Assembly: GCF_028769735.1 (NCBI RefSeq)
Contig: NC_088171.1
Coordinates: 96,661,412-96,725,411 of the forward strand
DNA length: 64,000 nt
Source of the DNA: Zonotrichia leucophrys gambelii
Lineage: Eukaryota > Chordata > Aves > Passeriformes > Passerellidae
Direction of reading: 5' to 3'
The stretch's first letter is position 1. Every line of letters begins with the position of its first letter. The position numbers and the translations under genes are program-made. Positions 49,561 to 61,310 of this stretch are shown here, piece after piece. The notes under the pieces are model-generated. The model saw only the letters and a program-made list of their open reading frames with translations, ran no database searches and was not told the origin of the DNA.

Positions 49561-49600
49561 CTCCCTGATATGTTTCTGTTCTCCCTGATATATGCTTCTG
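49561..49600 (+). repeat. Tandem duplication, 20-bp unit, two diverged copies
   Basis: CTCCCTGATATGTTTCTGTT is followed by CTCCCTGATATATGCTTCTG; the first 11 bases are identical. Confidence 0.8.
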
Positions 49601-50876
49601 CAGTGAAAGGTCACCATGAAATCTCTTCCAGGATTTCCAGATCTGTTTAGTCATGTCCAGGAAAGATAAATTCAGAATGGAAGAGGTTCTGAGAAGAACA
49701 TTGAAGCTCAACTACCAAGTAGAGCATATCTCTTTCAAGAAAACCTCATAAAATTAACATGGATGAAAGATACAATTATTTCCTATCATTACATCATGCT
49801 CGCTAACACCTGTCAGTGATAATAATTTATTCAAACCGTAGTAATAGAGAAAGAAATAAACTAGCTATATAATAGACATTTAAAAAATAAATTAATTCAA
49901 ACAAGTTTTGGCCAGAAGTATAAGGGAAGGTAAGGGGAGACACAGCACTGGCTTTCAAATGCATCCAAAACAATTGTCTTTTTTCTCATAATCAGAAGTT
50001 ATAAAAGCAGAGCTATTTTCCTTGTCATGTTTTCTCCATCTTCCTTACTGTACAAACAATATGATGGTCAAAGTCTATCTTACCCCCATTGAAGACTACT
50101 TATTCCTGGGCATGTTTTATTATTCCTTCAGAGAATAAGAGATGGAAGACCAAGGATTTTAGGAACACTGGGAAAAAAGGAAGCAGAAAAGAACATTTCT
50201 TTTCATTTGTAACAGTTAAGTAGATAAAAACTATCATTTTCTGTAAAGAAATAAACAAAATTTTGGAATTAGCTAAGATTTCTTATTGAAAGACAGGGCT
50301 CTACTTTCTGGGAAAAAGATTTTTGATTAAGGCAGATGTGTAAGGTCCATCAAATTCAGTACAATATCTCTATTAATAGCTTCTAAGCCAACCCTCAGAC
50401 AGCCATGAGTCTACAGCATTATCCAAGATGTATTTAAGAAAAAAAAATGCTTGACACCAGAGAAAAGGTTAGCACTACACTGCAATGATTCTAATTCTTA
50501 GTTTCATTAAGGAATAAAATTAGAGCAGAACTTTTACCTTTTTTTCCTCTCCCCATCACAAAAAGAAATGTTAACCTCAAAGAGACCTGCTGCTCATCTT
50601 CAGGATTTTGCAACCTTTTCTTCACAGCAAGGGCAAAGGCCTCTGCATTGATATTCTGAAGGAAATCTGCATGACATTGTTAGGAATGGGCAAATGATCT
50701 GAAAGTCCCTACACAGCCAATATAATTCTGATTAAAGCTTGGCATTTGTTTTCTTGCTCCTTGGAGCAGATAGCATGCTGCCTGGAATTAGAAATATGAA
50801 AGGCAGAGGAACTCCCTACTGTGCACAGAGAGCATTTTTTCCTCCTCACTTTCAAAATGTAGCTAAGTTTGAATGC

Positions 50877-50900
50877 TTGTTGTTGTTGTTGTTGTTGTTG
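50877..50900 (+). repeat. (TTG)8 trinucleotide repeat
   Basis: Eight perfect TTG units (CAA on the minus strand, giving a chance poly-Q in one minus frame). Confidence 0.92.
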
Positions 50901-52433
50901 TTTTCCGGGCAAATCATTAAAATAAGGTCATCCTTGTCTTCCATTTCAGTATGAGATTTGCTATGCCTCACATATTTTCCTCCAGAATTACTGAGAAAGA
51001 TCTTGCTCTACTAACTTCCTCACTGATACTTCACCTCTGGCATTTTAAAATAGAAAAATCATTATTTAGTTCTTCAAGCAAAGAGATGTATATATATATA
51101 GCTTTTGAGAGAGCCTTATATGTATGATAATAAGTTTATTTTAAATATCTATAACAAAATCCTAAAAATTGGAAGGAAAGTTATTATGTGCATTTTCACT
51201 TACTAGCATCAAATACATTTGTGGCCACATTTTAAATGCTGACTTAATGAATTGAGTAATTTTCACTTAAATGTACTTGTGAAGAACTATGGGTGCAGAC
51301 TAGTTTTGTTCAAAATGGTGCCTAAGCAGTGCAGAAAATGTTCAAATGCAATATGAATTAACTTTAAGTCAGTGGCAGAACCATCATTAGTCTTCAGGAG
51401 CTCAGTATTTCAGTTTTTCTTACCATTATATGTGTATATTATTCAAAATCAATTACAGTCCACTTTTAACTTGTACCATACTTCAGTGAAAACATTTACA
51501 GTACAATCTCAAATCAACCCATTGACAAAAATCACACAGAAAAACTTAGAGAACTGCCACAACTAGTTTTGTAGTTGTCCATGAAAGTTACAGACAGTTT
51601 TTCAGATAAGAAATGCCTGTTCATCACAATTTTCGTTTATTTTTTCAGAAATTGTAGATTTTGTCTGTATCAGTTCCTTTTCAGCAGTGATGCAGAATAT
51701 CATTGAGTAAAATGGCAATATTTTGTTGGTAGCAATAAAACTGAACTGCTGCTGGAAAATGAGTACAGTAATATCGAGAAAACTCATTTAATGAGATTGA
51801 GATGTTCCCAGACATCTAGTTTGTTCTTGAACAGTCTCAGTCAAATGGTTTGGGACTTGGACCAATAGGTTCTCCTGTTTCTCCTCTATTAAGGGGCCAG
51901 TTGCCAGTTGTTCCTCTTATTTTGCCTCAAAGATACAAGGGTGCGCACACAATTTTAAAACACTTAAACTGTACAGAGATACAAGAAATAATTGAGGGGT
52001 ATCAATGAGTCTTCCAAAAAAACAGTGCGAAAAGTCTAGTTTATATTAGAGATGTGCACAGGTTAACTGTAAAAAGGAAGGACTACATTCAATGCTTCTC
52101 TTTTTTTCCCTTGGCTCTACTTCTTTCCTCTCTCTTCCTCCTGTCTTTCTCTTTGGTTCTCTTTGTTTGCTCCAGGTCTGGACCATCCATGCAGCAGGAC
52201 CAATGCAGGACCTGAGGATTCATGATACTCTGTGTTTTCTTCCCTTGATTTGTCTGGCCATAATGACCATAATCTACCCCATACTTCCTACTGAACTTGG
52301 CCATGGAACTGGGAAGCTTCTGTAATGGTGTGTTCTGTGCCAGCACTTTTGGTTGTATGTGGTGGTTCATGAGCCAGCACCTTTGTGCTGTGGGAGGTGA
52401 GAAGGGTACTGTACAAATTTAAGGGCTTATAGC

Positions 52434-52891
52434 TGATGCCTTGTGAACCCTGACTTAGAACAGAGACTAGACAGAGCTAAAGAATAAAGTGGGTATTTAT
52501 TGTATTTATTAAAAGGCCTCAATGGATACACCTTGGGCAGCACAAGAGTCCAACCATAGCTGCACCCAAGATGAACCAAAAGGGTCACAAAATGGATGAC
52601 CAGTCATGAGGTCTCTCACATTTATAAGTTCTTTAATTTTCCAGTTATAGCTTTAGCTTACTAAGTCTCATACTTCTTGTTTTTCTCTCTTTAGTCCACC
52701 GTTGTTTATGCTCTTGGGCTTGAAAATTTGGATCATTTGTCCTAGGTCCCCAGCTAGAGAAGGGAATTGTTTTGTCTAGTTATTCTATGAAGAGAGCTTA
52801 CCATCCCTTAATATGAAGTTCAGAAGTATTCACTAAAGCAGTACAGAATCTGAAAAATATAAAAGTTAAAGCCTGAGGCATCAAGCCAACA
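52434..52891 (-). mobile_element. Endogenous retrovirus LTR, minus strand
   Basis: I recognise a frequent passerine LTR in reverse orientation. On the plus strand it runs from TGTGAACCCTGACTTAGAAC near 52442, through GGCCTCAATGGATACACCTT (52515-52534) and CACCCAAGATGAACC, to GAAGTATTCACTAAAGCAGTACAG and GAGGCATCAAGCCAACA near 52891. TTTATT at 52496-52501 is the reverse complement of the polyadenylation signal, about 60 bases from the U5 end, as expected. Ends are approximate (TG at 52435, 52437 or 52442), and no target duplication could be matched. I could not identify attached internal genes to the left, so a solo LTR or an LTR with a short flank is most likely. Confidence 0.75.
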
Positions 52892-53844
52892 CTTTTTGCA
52901 GAAATGTGTTATTAGAAGGGTATGTTATCCTACTCCTTGTGAGTCAAAACAGTGGTCTGGTTGCCAAAATTACGGCAAATATGCAATAAAAGCATAAGAG
53001 TTCCCTGACACATTCTTGTTCTGCATGATGAGAAAATGAACATCACACCCCAACAAGTGGTTTATGATATCTAGTCTCTCTTTTGTTTGTAAACTAGTTT
53101 TATTATGTAGGAATTATATCTCAGGAAACTTGTCTATTTTACACTGAGCAAAGTTTAGATTTTAAGTTTTGGTAGTATTATTATTATTGTTGCAGTTATG
53201 ACTTTATCATTGATAAAAATACTTGTTTTTACGTTGAGATGATGTTAAGTACAGTATTTTTCTGTTTGGATAAGATTTCACAAAAAGAAGGCCACTTTAG
53301 CTTATCTGCCTACACTTAGGAGCAACAATACCAAACTCTGAAAAACAGCTGAGTCTAGAATCAAGTGACATATTTTCTGATGTTTGTGCAATGCACAGAC
53401 TACTTCAGAGACTACTGTAATAATGGTTTTGATCAAGGTAACGTGAACTCAGAACATACCATTTGAGTGAGCAAGAGCTGCATGCTCATCAGACATCTTT
53501 TTTTGCAGTTTTTATGAGGCAGTACATTATGGTGATCTATTACAAAATTTTACCTAATACAAACCTTCTTATGTTAAGTTCCATCTCTAGGAATTAAATG
53601 GAATTAAAAGGTCCTGTGCTTTTCCACATTTTCATCCTTCTTGAAAATTTTACTTTTTTCAATAGGGTTAATCCCAGTGTGTTGAATTATCCCTGACACC
53701 CTTCAAAATCATCTTCAGGCCATCTAAACTGGGATTTTCTTTTTTTTTTTTTTTTTACAGTTTACTTCTAAATACGCTAGTAAAACTAAGCGTAACTAAG
53801 CTAGACTAGTGTCTGTTGGAACACTGAACCAACATTCTTGTTGA
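52892..53844. other. AT-rich unique sequence with a poly(T) run
   Basis: Nothing recognised except T17 at 53740-53756, which is followed by ACAG and so resembles a splice acceptor, but no supported frame follows before the CR1. Confidence 0.45.
53740..53756 (+). repeat. Poly(T) run, 17 T
   Basis: Simple run between GATTTTC and ACAGTTTAC. Confidence 0.88.
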
Positions 53845-54826
53845 GATCAGTGGCAAGTCATGCTTCAGGGTCAGTGTTGAGACCTGTGCTGTTTAACATC
53901 TTTGTCAGTGACATGGGCATTGGGATTGAGTGAACCGTCAGCAAGTTGGCCAATGACACCACACTGTGTGGCGCAGTCTCCCTCAGGAAAGGGAGCTCAT
54001 CCAAAGGGACCAAGCCAGGATTGAGATTTGGGCCTGTGTTGAGATGTGGGCCTGTGTGAACCTCATGAAGTTCACAAGGCCAAGTTCAACATCCTGCATT
54101 GGAGTCAGGACAATCCCAGAGGCAGGATGGAGAATGAATCAAGAGCAGCCCTGTCAAGGAGCACTTGGTGGTGTCCCTGGATGAGAAGCTGGACATGACC
54201 AAGCAATGTGCCCTTGCCGCCAGAAAGCCAAACATATCCTGGGCCTCATCCAAAGGAGCATGGCCAGCATGGCAAGGGAGGAAATTCTGCCCCTCTCCTC
54301 CACTCTACTGACACCCCACCTGCTGTGCTGCATCCAGCTCTGGGATCCCAGCACAAGGATGACATGGACTTGTTGGAGCAAATCCAGAGGATGGCCAGAG
54401 AGATGATCAGATGACTGGAGCACCTCTCCTATATACACAGGCTGAGAGAGCTTGGATTTTTCAAATAGAAGGCTCCAGAGAAACCTTATAGCAGCCTTCC
54501 TGTAACTAAAGGAGGCTACAAGACAGCTGAAGAGGGACCTTTTGCAAGGGCATGTAGTGACAGGACAAGGAGGAATGGCTTTCAGCTGGAAGAGGGTAGG
54601 TTCAGACTAAATATTAGGAGGAAATTCCTTACTGTGAGGATGTTGAGGTACTGCAATAAGTTGCCTTCAGAAGCTGCAGTTGTCCCATCCCTGTAAGTGT
54701 TCAAGGACAGGTTGGATTGGGATTTGAGTGATGTGGTCTAGTGGAAGGCCTCTCTGTCCATGGCAGGGGGATTGCAATTAGATGATCATTAATGTCCCTT
54801 GTAACCCAAACTGTTCCTTGGTTCTG
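53845..54826 (+). mobile_element. CR1 LINE fragment, about 1 kb, plus strand
   Basis: The longest plus-sense CR1 copy in the window. Its left part carries the reverse-transcriptase and post-RT region: a CTGTTTAACATCTTTGTCAG block near 53889 encodes the LFNIFVSDM block, and GCCAATGACACCACACTGTG (53950-53969) encodes the ANDTTLCG version of the catalytic FADDT region. The tail includes GACATGGACTTGTTGGAGCA (54361-54380) and GGCTGAGAGAGCTTGGATTT, then the 3' UTR ending near GTTCCTTGGTTCTGATC with a degenerate terminal motif. Short internal duplications occur (GAGATTTGGGCCTGTGTT then GAGATGTGGGCCTGTGTG at about 54022). The frames at 53966-54184 and 54206-54414 are remnants of ORF2 broken by shifts and stops. 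Confidence 0.92.
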
Positions 54827-55160
54827 ATCCTACAAAGGTACTCAATGACTAAATTCTCTGGAGAGCACTCAGATACGTCTTTGCTATACACCTGGACATA
54901 TGCTAAGCCTTTTAATGGCTGTAATGATTATTCTGAATAACCATTTTAAAAAATAATTTCTTTTTCAGTGCACTATCTGCTTACTGTTCCATTTTTCTTG
55001 ATAAGACGGCTAAAAAGGCAAAGAGGCTTATTGCATAGACACTGAAGCTGAGAAGGAGAAGGTTCTGCTTGTGTGGCTGTTAACAGCCTTTGGCATGACA
55101 GCTGCAAAGTTAATTAATTCACCAACCTATGCCTTGGTTTCTTATATAGGATATCTAAGC
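54827..55160. other. Unique spacer between CR1 and G-poor block
   Basis: No recognised element. Ordinary AT-rich sequence. Confidence 0.4.
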
Positions 55161-55770
55161 CCAGTGTAAAGGATGCAGATCATATCTGCTACGCACAACG
55201 AGGCACTCTATTCTGCCACCGGCAAGACTATATACAATCACGAAGGGAACGGGACATCGCTAATCTACAAAAAATGCCAAAAAAGTGCAACATTACAACA
55301 TAACATAAAACTATCTCAGCTTAAATTTCAGCCAATCACACATAAAACAACACATATTAACAAAAATTCTATCCAATCATATAAAACACACGTAATAGTA
55401 GTTAAAACAAAAATTTGTTCATCTTAAACAAAAACCAGAACTCTATTCATGCTAACCTTCTAAAGATATGCATTAAATAACCTTGTTACAATCCATAAAC
55501 CAATTCTACAAAAATCTGTTATTTGTCACGTATACTCTACTACTTAAAAACTTTTTTGCTGTATTTACAATGCTAACAAAACTTCTATCTAAAACCTACT
55601 CTTTTTAACTATTTCCTTAAAATCTTCTAACTTTATAAATTCCAACACATATCTGCAGTTGTTTGCTGTATTTTCTAATTCTATCTTTTTTCTGGAAAAT
55701 TTCTTTTCTAATTGTTGAGAAATTTCTTTAAACTTCAGAAAACAACCTAACTACTATCACCGAGCTGTTA
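55161..55770 (-). mobile_element. Possible minus-strand LTR or ERV fragment (G-poor block)
   Basis: The first 100 bases are unusually CpG-rich for the area (CTACGCACAACGAGGC, CACCGGC, GAAGGGAACGGGACATCGC), and the next 500 bases are strikingly poor in G on the plus strand. Two CCAAT motifs lie close together (GCCAATCACA near 55332 and TCCAATCAT near 55373). The left edge TGTAAAGGATGC would be the 3' CA end of a minus-strand LTR. No polyadenylation signal or target duplication was found, so this is an inference from composition only. It could also be part of an internal retroviral region. Confidence 0.35.
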
Positions 55771-56202
55771 TTTTTTACTAAGTGCTGAGAAAGTCAATTT
55801 GCTATATAATACAAACACTATTTTTAAAACTTGTCTTTACAGGCAGAAATAAATTTTCTGTCATTTAAAACAGAATTAAAAAATCAGTTCTACATTTACT
55901 CTGATTACTTGAGTTCATTTTACACCACTAAAGTTTAAGAAAAACTTCCCAATATTTTGTTGACATTTCCTTAATACATCCATGACCCTTTTTGCTGACA
56001 ACATTAGCAAGCATGTAGTAATGATGACATCATGTTTGCCAGCTGAAGACTTCAGAATTCTTTGTTGTCACCACATACACAAGTGATTTATAAGATATTT
56101 TTGGGCAATAAACCAAACCATTGCCATCTGCTTGGGAGACTGACAGGATGGAAAATATTTTCTAGAGCAGTTGTGCTTAATAGAGACTATTTAATGAAAA
56201 AG
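55771..56202. other. AT-rich unique spacer
   Basis: No recognised element or gene. Its last seven bases, GAAAAAG, reappear at 56637-56643 at the far side of the next LTR. Confidence 0.45.
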
Positions 56203-56636
56203 TGTGATTGAGGAGGGGGAGTGCGAGGGGGGCGTACACGGCCCTGGTATCCGGCTATCTGGTGAGGGGTGAAGGCCAGGGCCCCTGCGCATCAGAAAGC
56301 AGCTTCTCTCGGCGTCTTGGCCTCGGGCTGAGCTGGGGGATAGCTCGGAGCAGCGCGGTGAGAGACGAATTAGGAGGCGACCATTGCTGGGGTAAACTGT
56401 CGGTTTATTACAAAAGAACCAACAAGGAGGGAAACGCCGCAAATGGCCCCGAACAGGGCAGAGAGGGTTTTAAGGGAAAAGGGGAAGAAGGCAGGAAACC
56501 AGCTAACCAATATAATACATATTTGGAGGTACAAAACATAACTGATATACCAAAGAAACCCAACTTTATAAATCATAGGGGTCCAGGGCTACAGCAACCA
56601 TAACTCCAGTAGAAAAGAAAATTCTCGAAACCTGGA
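56203..56636 (-). mobile_element. Endogenous retrovirus LTR, minus strand, GC-rich U5
   Basis: Reading on the minus strand: a CCAAT-type box (ATTGG; CCAAT on the plus strand at 56507-56511), a TATA-like TTAAAA about 35 bases downstream (near 56470-56475), and AATAAA (plus-strand TTTATT at 56404-56409) at the R/U5 boundary. A GC-rich U5 follows, ending in AATCACA at 56203, which gives the canonical CA end. The same 7-bp string GAAAAAG lies immediately outside both limits (56196-56202 and 56637-56643), consistent with a target duplication. However, the U3 terminus here (TCCAGG on the minus strand) lacks the canonical TG, so the right boundary could be a few tens of bases to the left. The 131-codon plus frame at 56208-56603 runs antisense through the LTR and is not a gene. 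Confidence 0.68.
56404..56409 (-). promoter_or_regulatory. LTR polyadenylation signal (minus strand)
   Basis: TTTATT on the plus strand, AATAAA on the minus strand, directly followed by CCGACAGTTTACCCCAG in the LTR sense. This is a typical R/U5 arrangement. Confidence 0.6.
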
Positions 56637-56645
56637 GAAAAAGTG

Positions 56646-57203
56646 GGATTCAGCACCTCAGGATGAGTGCGACCACCAAACCACCCTTGTGGGCTCGGAG
56701 TACCTGAATGTTGCCAAAAGTGCTGATGGTGGACTTTGACCCACAATGACGACTACTTATAGAAGGAGTTTTTCACGGATTTAATGGTGAAGGGATTATT
56801 AATTAAGGGAGAGCTACTCAGGTTTTAGGATTTCTGTACAAGGGTTTAGATTAGTAAGATGTCAGGAATTGCGGGTGTTGCCTGTCTTTTCTCTTCTTCT
56901 TTTCTCTCAAAATTCTTCTGTGGTGATGTGGAAACTTTGGAATGTCATTACTAAAAGTGCACCGGCAATAAGGATAAAAAGTAATTTGGGTAAAATGATA
57001 AATATTGTACACGTTTTACAGGGTAATAAATAGTACTGTCGAGCTACACAGTGTAATCAGCTGCTCTAGCATTACTCTGTCGGCCGAAGAATCTTTGAGA
57101 TAACATTTAATAAAACACCGAGACCGAAAATTGTATGAGCTTTCTGTCTTGATACCGGGCTGCCAATGCCCTGGCCTTTCCTGGCCCAAACAGCGAAACG
57201 ACA
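56646..57203 (+). mobile_element. Decayed LTR, same family as 16206-16824
   Basis: It aligns along its whole length with the solo LTR at 16206-16824, from GGGAT..TCAGCACCTCAGGA at the left to CAAACAGCGAAACGACA at the right. Shared landmarks include TTAATGGTGAAGGGATTA-like sequence near 56779, GATAAATATTGTACACGT at 56997-57014 and AATAAA at 57109-57114. It is about 60 bases shorter, mostly through many scattered one-base losses, often in G or C runs. The promoter TATA is altered to AATAAATAG. The first two bases of the LTR are missing and it abuts the minus-strand LTR on its left. GAAAGG follows the right end and GAAAAG precedes the left end, possibly a 6-bp target duplication with one change. 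Confidence 0.85.
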
Positions 57204-60200
57204 GAAAGGTGTTTGACTGGACCAAGAGGAAACAACTTTCACTTTATAAGGAAACAGGAGGAGCAGTTTTCATTCATAGCAACCAACTCAGGTAGCAGCA
57301 GGAAGTCCAGGAAAGGAAAATCATTTATACAGAAATGGGGTAGCAAATACAAACTTAAGAACACACCACAGCAGGGGAGTAAATTAAAAAAGCAATAGTC
57401 TTTTCCCCCTTAGTATCTTGATTTACATAAATCTCCTCGTTTCACCTGTAATAAATTGCAAATCATCTTTGGAGTAAACTAGGGGGAACTTTTCTACAAA
57501 TAGTAAGGTTTCTGATATATACTTTAAAAAGAAATTTAACCCTAAAATCAGCTACTGGTAGAAATTCTACCCCTGATAAAATTATTAAAAATAAATTTGT
57601 ATTGCCTTTTTTCATCTTGGAAGAAAATTTCAGAAAAAATTATAATAAGAGATTAGTACAATTACTATCCACATAGTGAAATATATTGGCAGGACCCATG
57701 CATATTATTCTTTCACTGTCACTGAGCTGGTCTAAAATACACAAAGGTTTCTCCGAAATACTCTGGTCTTAGTTTCCAGTTTTGCTGTCATGGGTCCTCT
57801 ACTATAGTGGCATTAGTTACATGTTTATGACTTGTTAATAGAATTTAGAGCAGGGAATTTTCAACTCAACATGAAGAAGAGAAATTTTTTTTTAAAAGTA
57901 CCTTGAATTTTCCTGCCTTGGAGAGTAACAAAATATTCCTCAAAATAGATGCATAAGCTAGTAAACTGAGATTAACCAAAATCCAGTAAACTATAGACAA
58001 ATTTTAATGAATATAAGTGAAATGCCAGCTAATGAATGGTTTTTACCAAAGGGTCCTTTGCAATATTTGCACATTTTTGAGTACAGCTTGTTTTCTCACA
58101 TGATGCCTCTATGAAAACACCAGGAAAGAAACTTCATATCACTCACAGTAAAAAACAAAAGTAACAAAACTTTTTTGTCAATCATATTGGTCTGAACTTT
58201 ATTTGACTTTAGTCCCAGAGGAAAGGAAAATATAAAGAAAAAAGACAAAAATATCAAAAGTCATCTTAATTTTTATGAAATACCTTCCACAATGGTCAAA
58301 ATGGTATTCCAATGCTTCAGCTAAACCAACAGAATGACTGTGGCTGACCCACAGCATTGTCTGGCTCTCTTTCTAGAAGATGCATAATAGGTCTTGATGT
58401 GATTTTAGACAAGTATAGGAACATTGAGACCATGCTCATTCACATCATTTATGCAAAGAAAAGAAACAGCATCTAACAGGAAAAAACAGTCCCAAAATAC
58501 AGACATAAGGATATATTCAATAACTGTGTAAATGCCATAGGAACAATAACCCACTGCTTTGAATGCTTTGTTCAAAACACATTTCTCATTAAAACTAAAA
58601 TTTTGGGGTTTTTTTTAGCATACAAAATCATTCTGCCAAGACAACCTGATTTAGGTTGAGGATGGTAGGATGTAACTAGAAAAATAGAAGTAGCCCCTCT
58701 AGAAAAGGGGACCAGGGTCTCCTCTAAATATAGCTGATAAAAAATAAAATTCGCCATGAAATTCCAGATTTTATGGTTGATGTACATTACATTAATGGAG
58801 CTGAGAGCTGATTTTAAAAACTGATGTTCCAACCCAAGACAAGTACATCTCTTAGGGCAAATTCTGCTGTGATGGTAAGGTAACTGAAACTAGATTTCAG
58901 CATCTGCAAAAGGACAAGCCCATGATGCAGAAAGATCAAATCATAGTTTAATATCATTATTATCCTTGATCATCAGAGAAAGAAGTATTTGTTGCTTTTG
59001 CATAACACCTCTAATTTTCTTCATGGTACTTGACATGAACCACATTAGTCTCACACTAATTCCATCATAGTTTGCATTCTCTTCCTCTAACTCAATTTCT
59101 CAGGATTAACCCACCTCCAAAGAAAAGTAATTTTCCTATTTGCCTTCCTCTTATCTCACTGAAACCTTTATTAAATGAGCTTCTTGAAACGTAAGGGATT
59201 GTTTTTGTAATAGGTTTAGTTATTTTTCTCTGAAGAAAAACAAATTCAAGAGCAGTTTTTGACAAGGATGTGCTTACATCCAAAACCTAAAACAAATTTA
59301 GAACTCAAAAAAGTACAAGTATTCAAAGTACAAAGTCATCAAAAAAAATACAAATATTCCTCTAGTAATTTTTTCATGCAATTAAAAAATTGTTACGTTT
59401 TCTCAAATAATGTTTAACAGTTCAACTCCTATGCAATGTATTGCACTTTCTTTCACTTCTTTCAGGAAAATGTAAATTCCTCTTGAATGAATTGAAAAGA
59501 TTATTTCTGCATTTCTCAGGAAGTACACACACATACTCAAGAGGAGCACAATGTATGTGGAGCCGAAATGCATGAGAAACATGTGGAGTTTTTTCCTGAT
59601 TTAACTGAGCATCATTTCTGACTGAATTAACTTTAATTTTGGAGCCTGCAGAGCCAAATCTCTGGTTCCAAGAACTATAAGCATTTGTAAAACTTTCATT
59701 TCTCTCTGAGACTCTGGCATGGTTTTTAATAGGTAGAAAACAGTTTTAGAGCAGGAAGAAGACTGGTGAAATTTATTAAAAATACCAGAAGATTGAATGA
59801 AAAGAAGAGTATCAGGAATTAATCTCCAACATGCTGTTATCAGAGAAAAGAAAAAAAAAGAAAAATAAAAAGAAAAAGGTTTTTTATGCAAACCCAGTCA
59901 ATTAGAAGGAGTGTGTATTTTGATCCTTATGGCAGAACTATGCTCCCTATTAGCACTGAGGTATCCTGGCAAATGTCAAAGGACTGTTATGCCAGATGAT
60001 ATTTTAAATGATCCAGGTGATGTCTAACAACTTATAACACCATGGCGTGACACAGGGAGTACATTATTAAAGATGCTCCCGTCATTGAAAACTCGAAAAC
60101 AAATTTTACTGAGGTTTGTGATGTCTTAATTTTATTTAAAAGAACACTAGAACCAATAAGCGCCTGCCAGATGTTCATTGTCAAAGCAACCGAGCTCTGT

Positions 60201-61286
60201 TTTGGCTGAGCTTTGCAGTTCTTGCAAGACAGCCTAGAAGATGTCGTCTCTCGCAGGGCAGCAGATGAAATCAGGTGTTGAGCACAGAGGGAGCACAATT
60301 TACTCTAAATATTTTTATCAACCTCAGCAAAAACTTTGTTTCATAAAGGATAAAAAAAAAGTCTTCCTTTGCTAGCAAAGATGTTAATAACTTTGCATGA
60401 TAAATGCTTGCCTTCTTCTAGACATTAAGCCATTTTTTGTGCAGGCTTTGCAGAAATTTAAACTGAGTTATAGAACAATTTTCCACATCTTTGATACAGC
60501 AGCTATAAAGGAACCCTCAAAGAGTGCACAGAGATGCAAGAGAGGAGCTAAGATGGACCCTGTATAATTGGAAAACTGTATAGGTGGTCTGGATGGAAAG
60601 GGGAAACAGGATAAAACTTTATGTCTACTTATTCTCCCTTACCACAGAGGTAGGGTGGATGATTTGGTTTATTTTCTTCATTCTTTTCTGCTGAGGTAAG
60701 GAGATGTGTGTGAAAGAAAAACATTGGAAAAGTAGTCAGAACTCTATTCTGAGTTAGGTATGAAGAGTTCAAAAAATATTACTAAGAGCAGTAGAAAGTA
60801 AAAAATGTCTACACTCTACCTGTAGTCTATTCTTCTTGGAATGCAGTGCAACAGATTCAGAAAGTAAACTACCCACAAAGAAAAAAGATAAGTAGTAAGA
60901 CAGCATACATTTTTATTCTTTCCTTATTTTAAAACAATAAACAATAGCTTTCATTTAGTTCTAAATTTTTATAGTAACACCTGTTTAGATTCCAGAGGTT
61001 ATTATTTTATGAAGATGTTTTTAATTTGTACTCTTTGCTATCAGTAATTTTTAAAATATGGTGTTCAAGCCTGTAAGTGTCATTTATGTATTAGAATAGT
61101 TTTTGTCTGCATTAATAAACTTATTGACCAAAAATGGGAATTTTGGTAAAACTCCTCCCACTGAGAAAGCTATTCATTTGCTCAGATATTTAAGGACTCA
61201 GTTTTCCAGCTATCTGAAAAATACATTGAAATATTGAGATATATTGAAAGTAAATATCTGCTATGAGAAAATAAGTTAATTCCCTG

Positions 61287-61310
61287 AAAATAAATAAACA
61301 AACAAACAAA
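61287..61310 (+). repeat. (AAAT)(AAAC)n tetranucleotide repeat
   Basis: AAATAAATAAACAAACAAAC-type short tandem repeat, about six units. Confidence 0.88.

Larger units (their letters stand above)
48746..52433. other. AT-rich unique sequence with small tandem duplications
   Basis: Contains an 18-bp tandem pair (49032-49067), a 20-bp tandem pair (49561-49600), a (TTG)8 tract (50877-50900) and a pyrimidine-rich stretch at about 52095-52172. No gene supported. Confidence 0.45.

Noticed and set aside
55161..55600. Mitochondrial insertion (NUMT), considered because of the A/C-rich, G-poor composition
   Set aside because: No recognisable mitochondrial gene order, tRNA or conserved rRNA block, and the CpG-rich start does not fit.
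56208..56603. 131-codon plus-strand frame
   Set aside because: Runs antisense through a minus-strand LTR; the same DNA carries that LTR's AATAAA and CCAAT signals.
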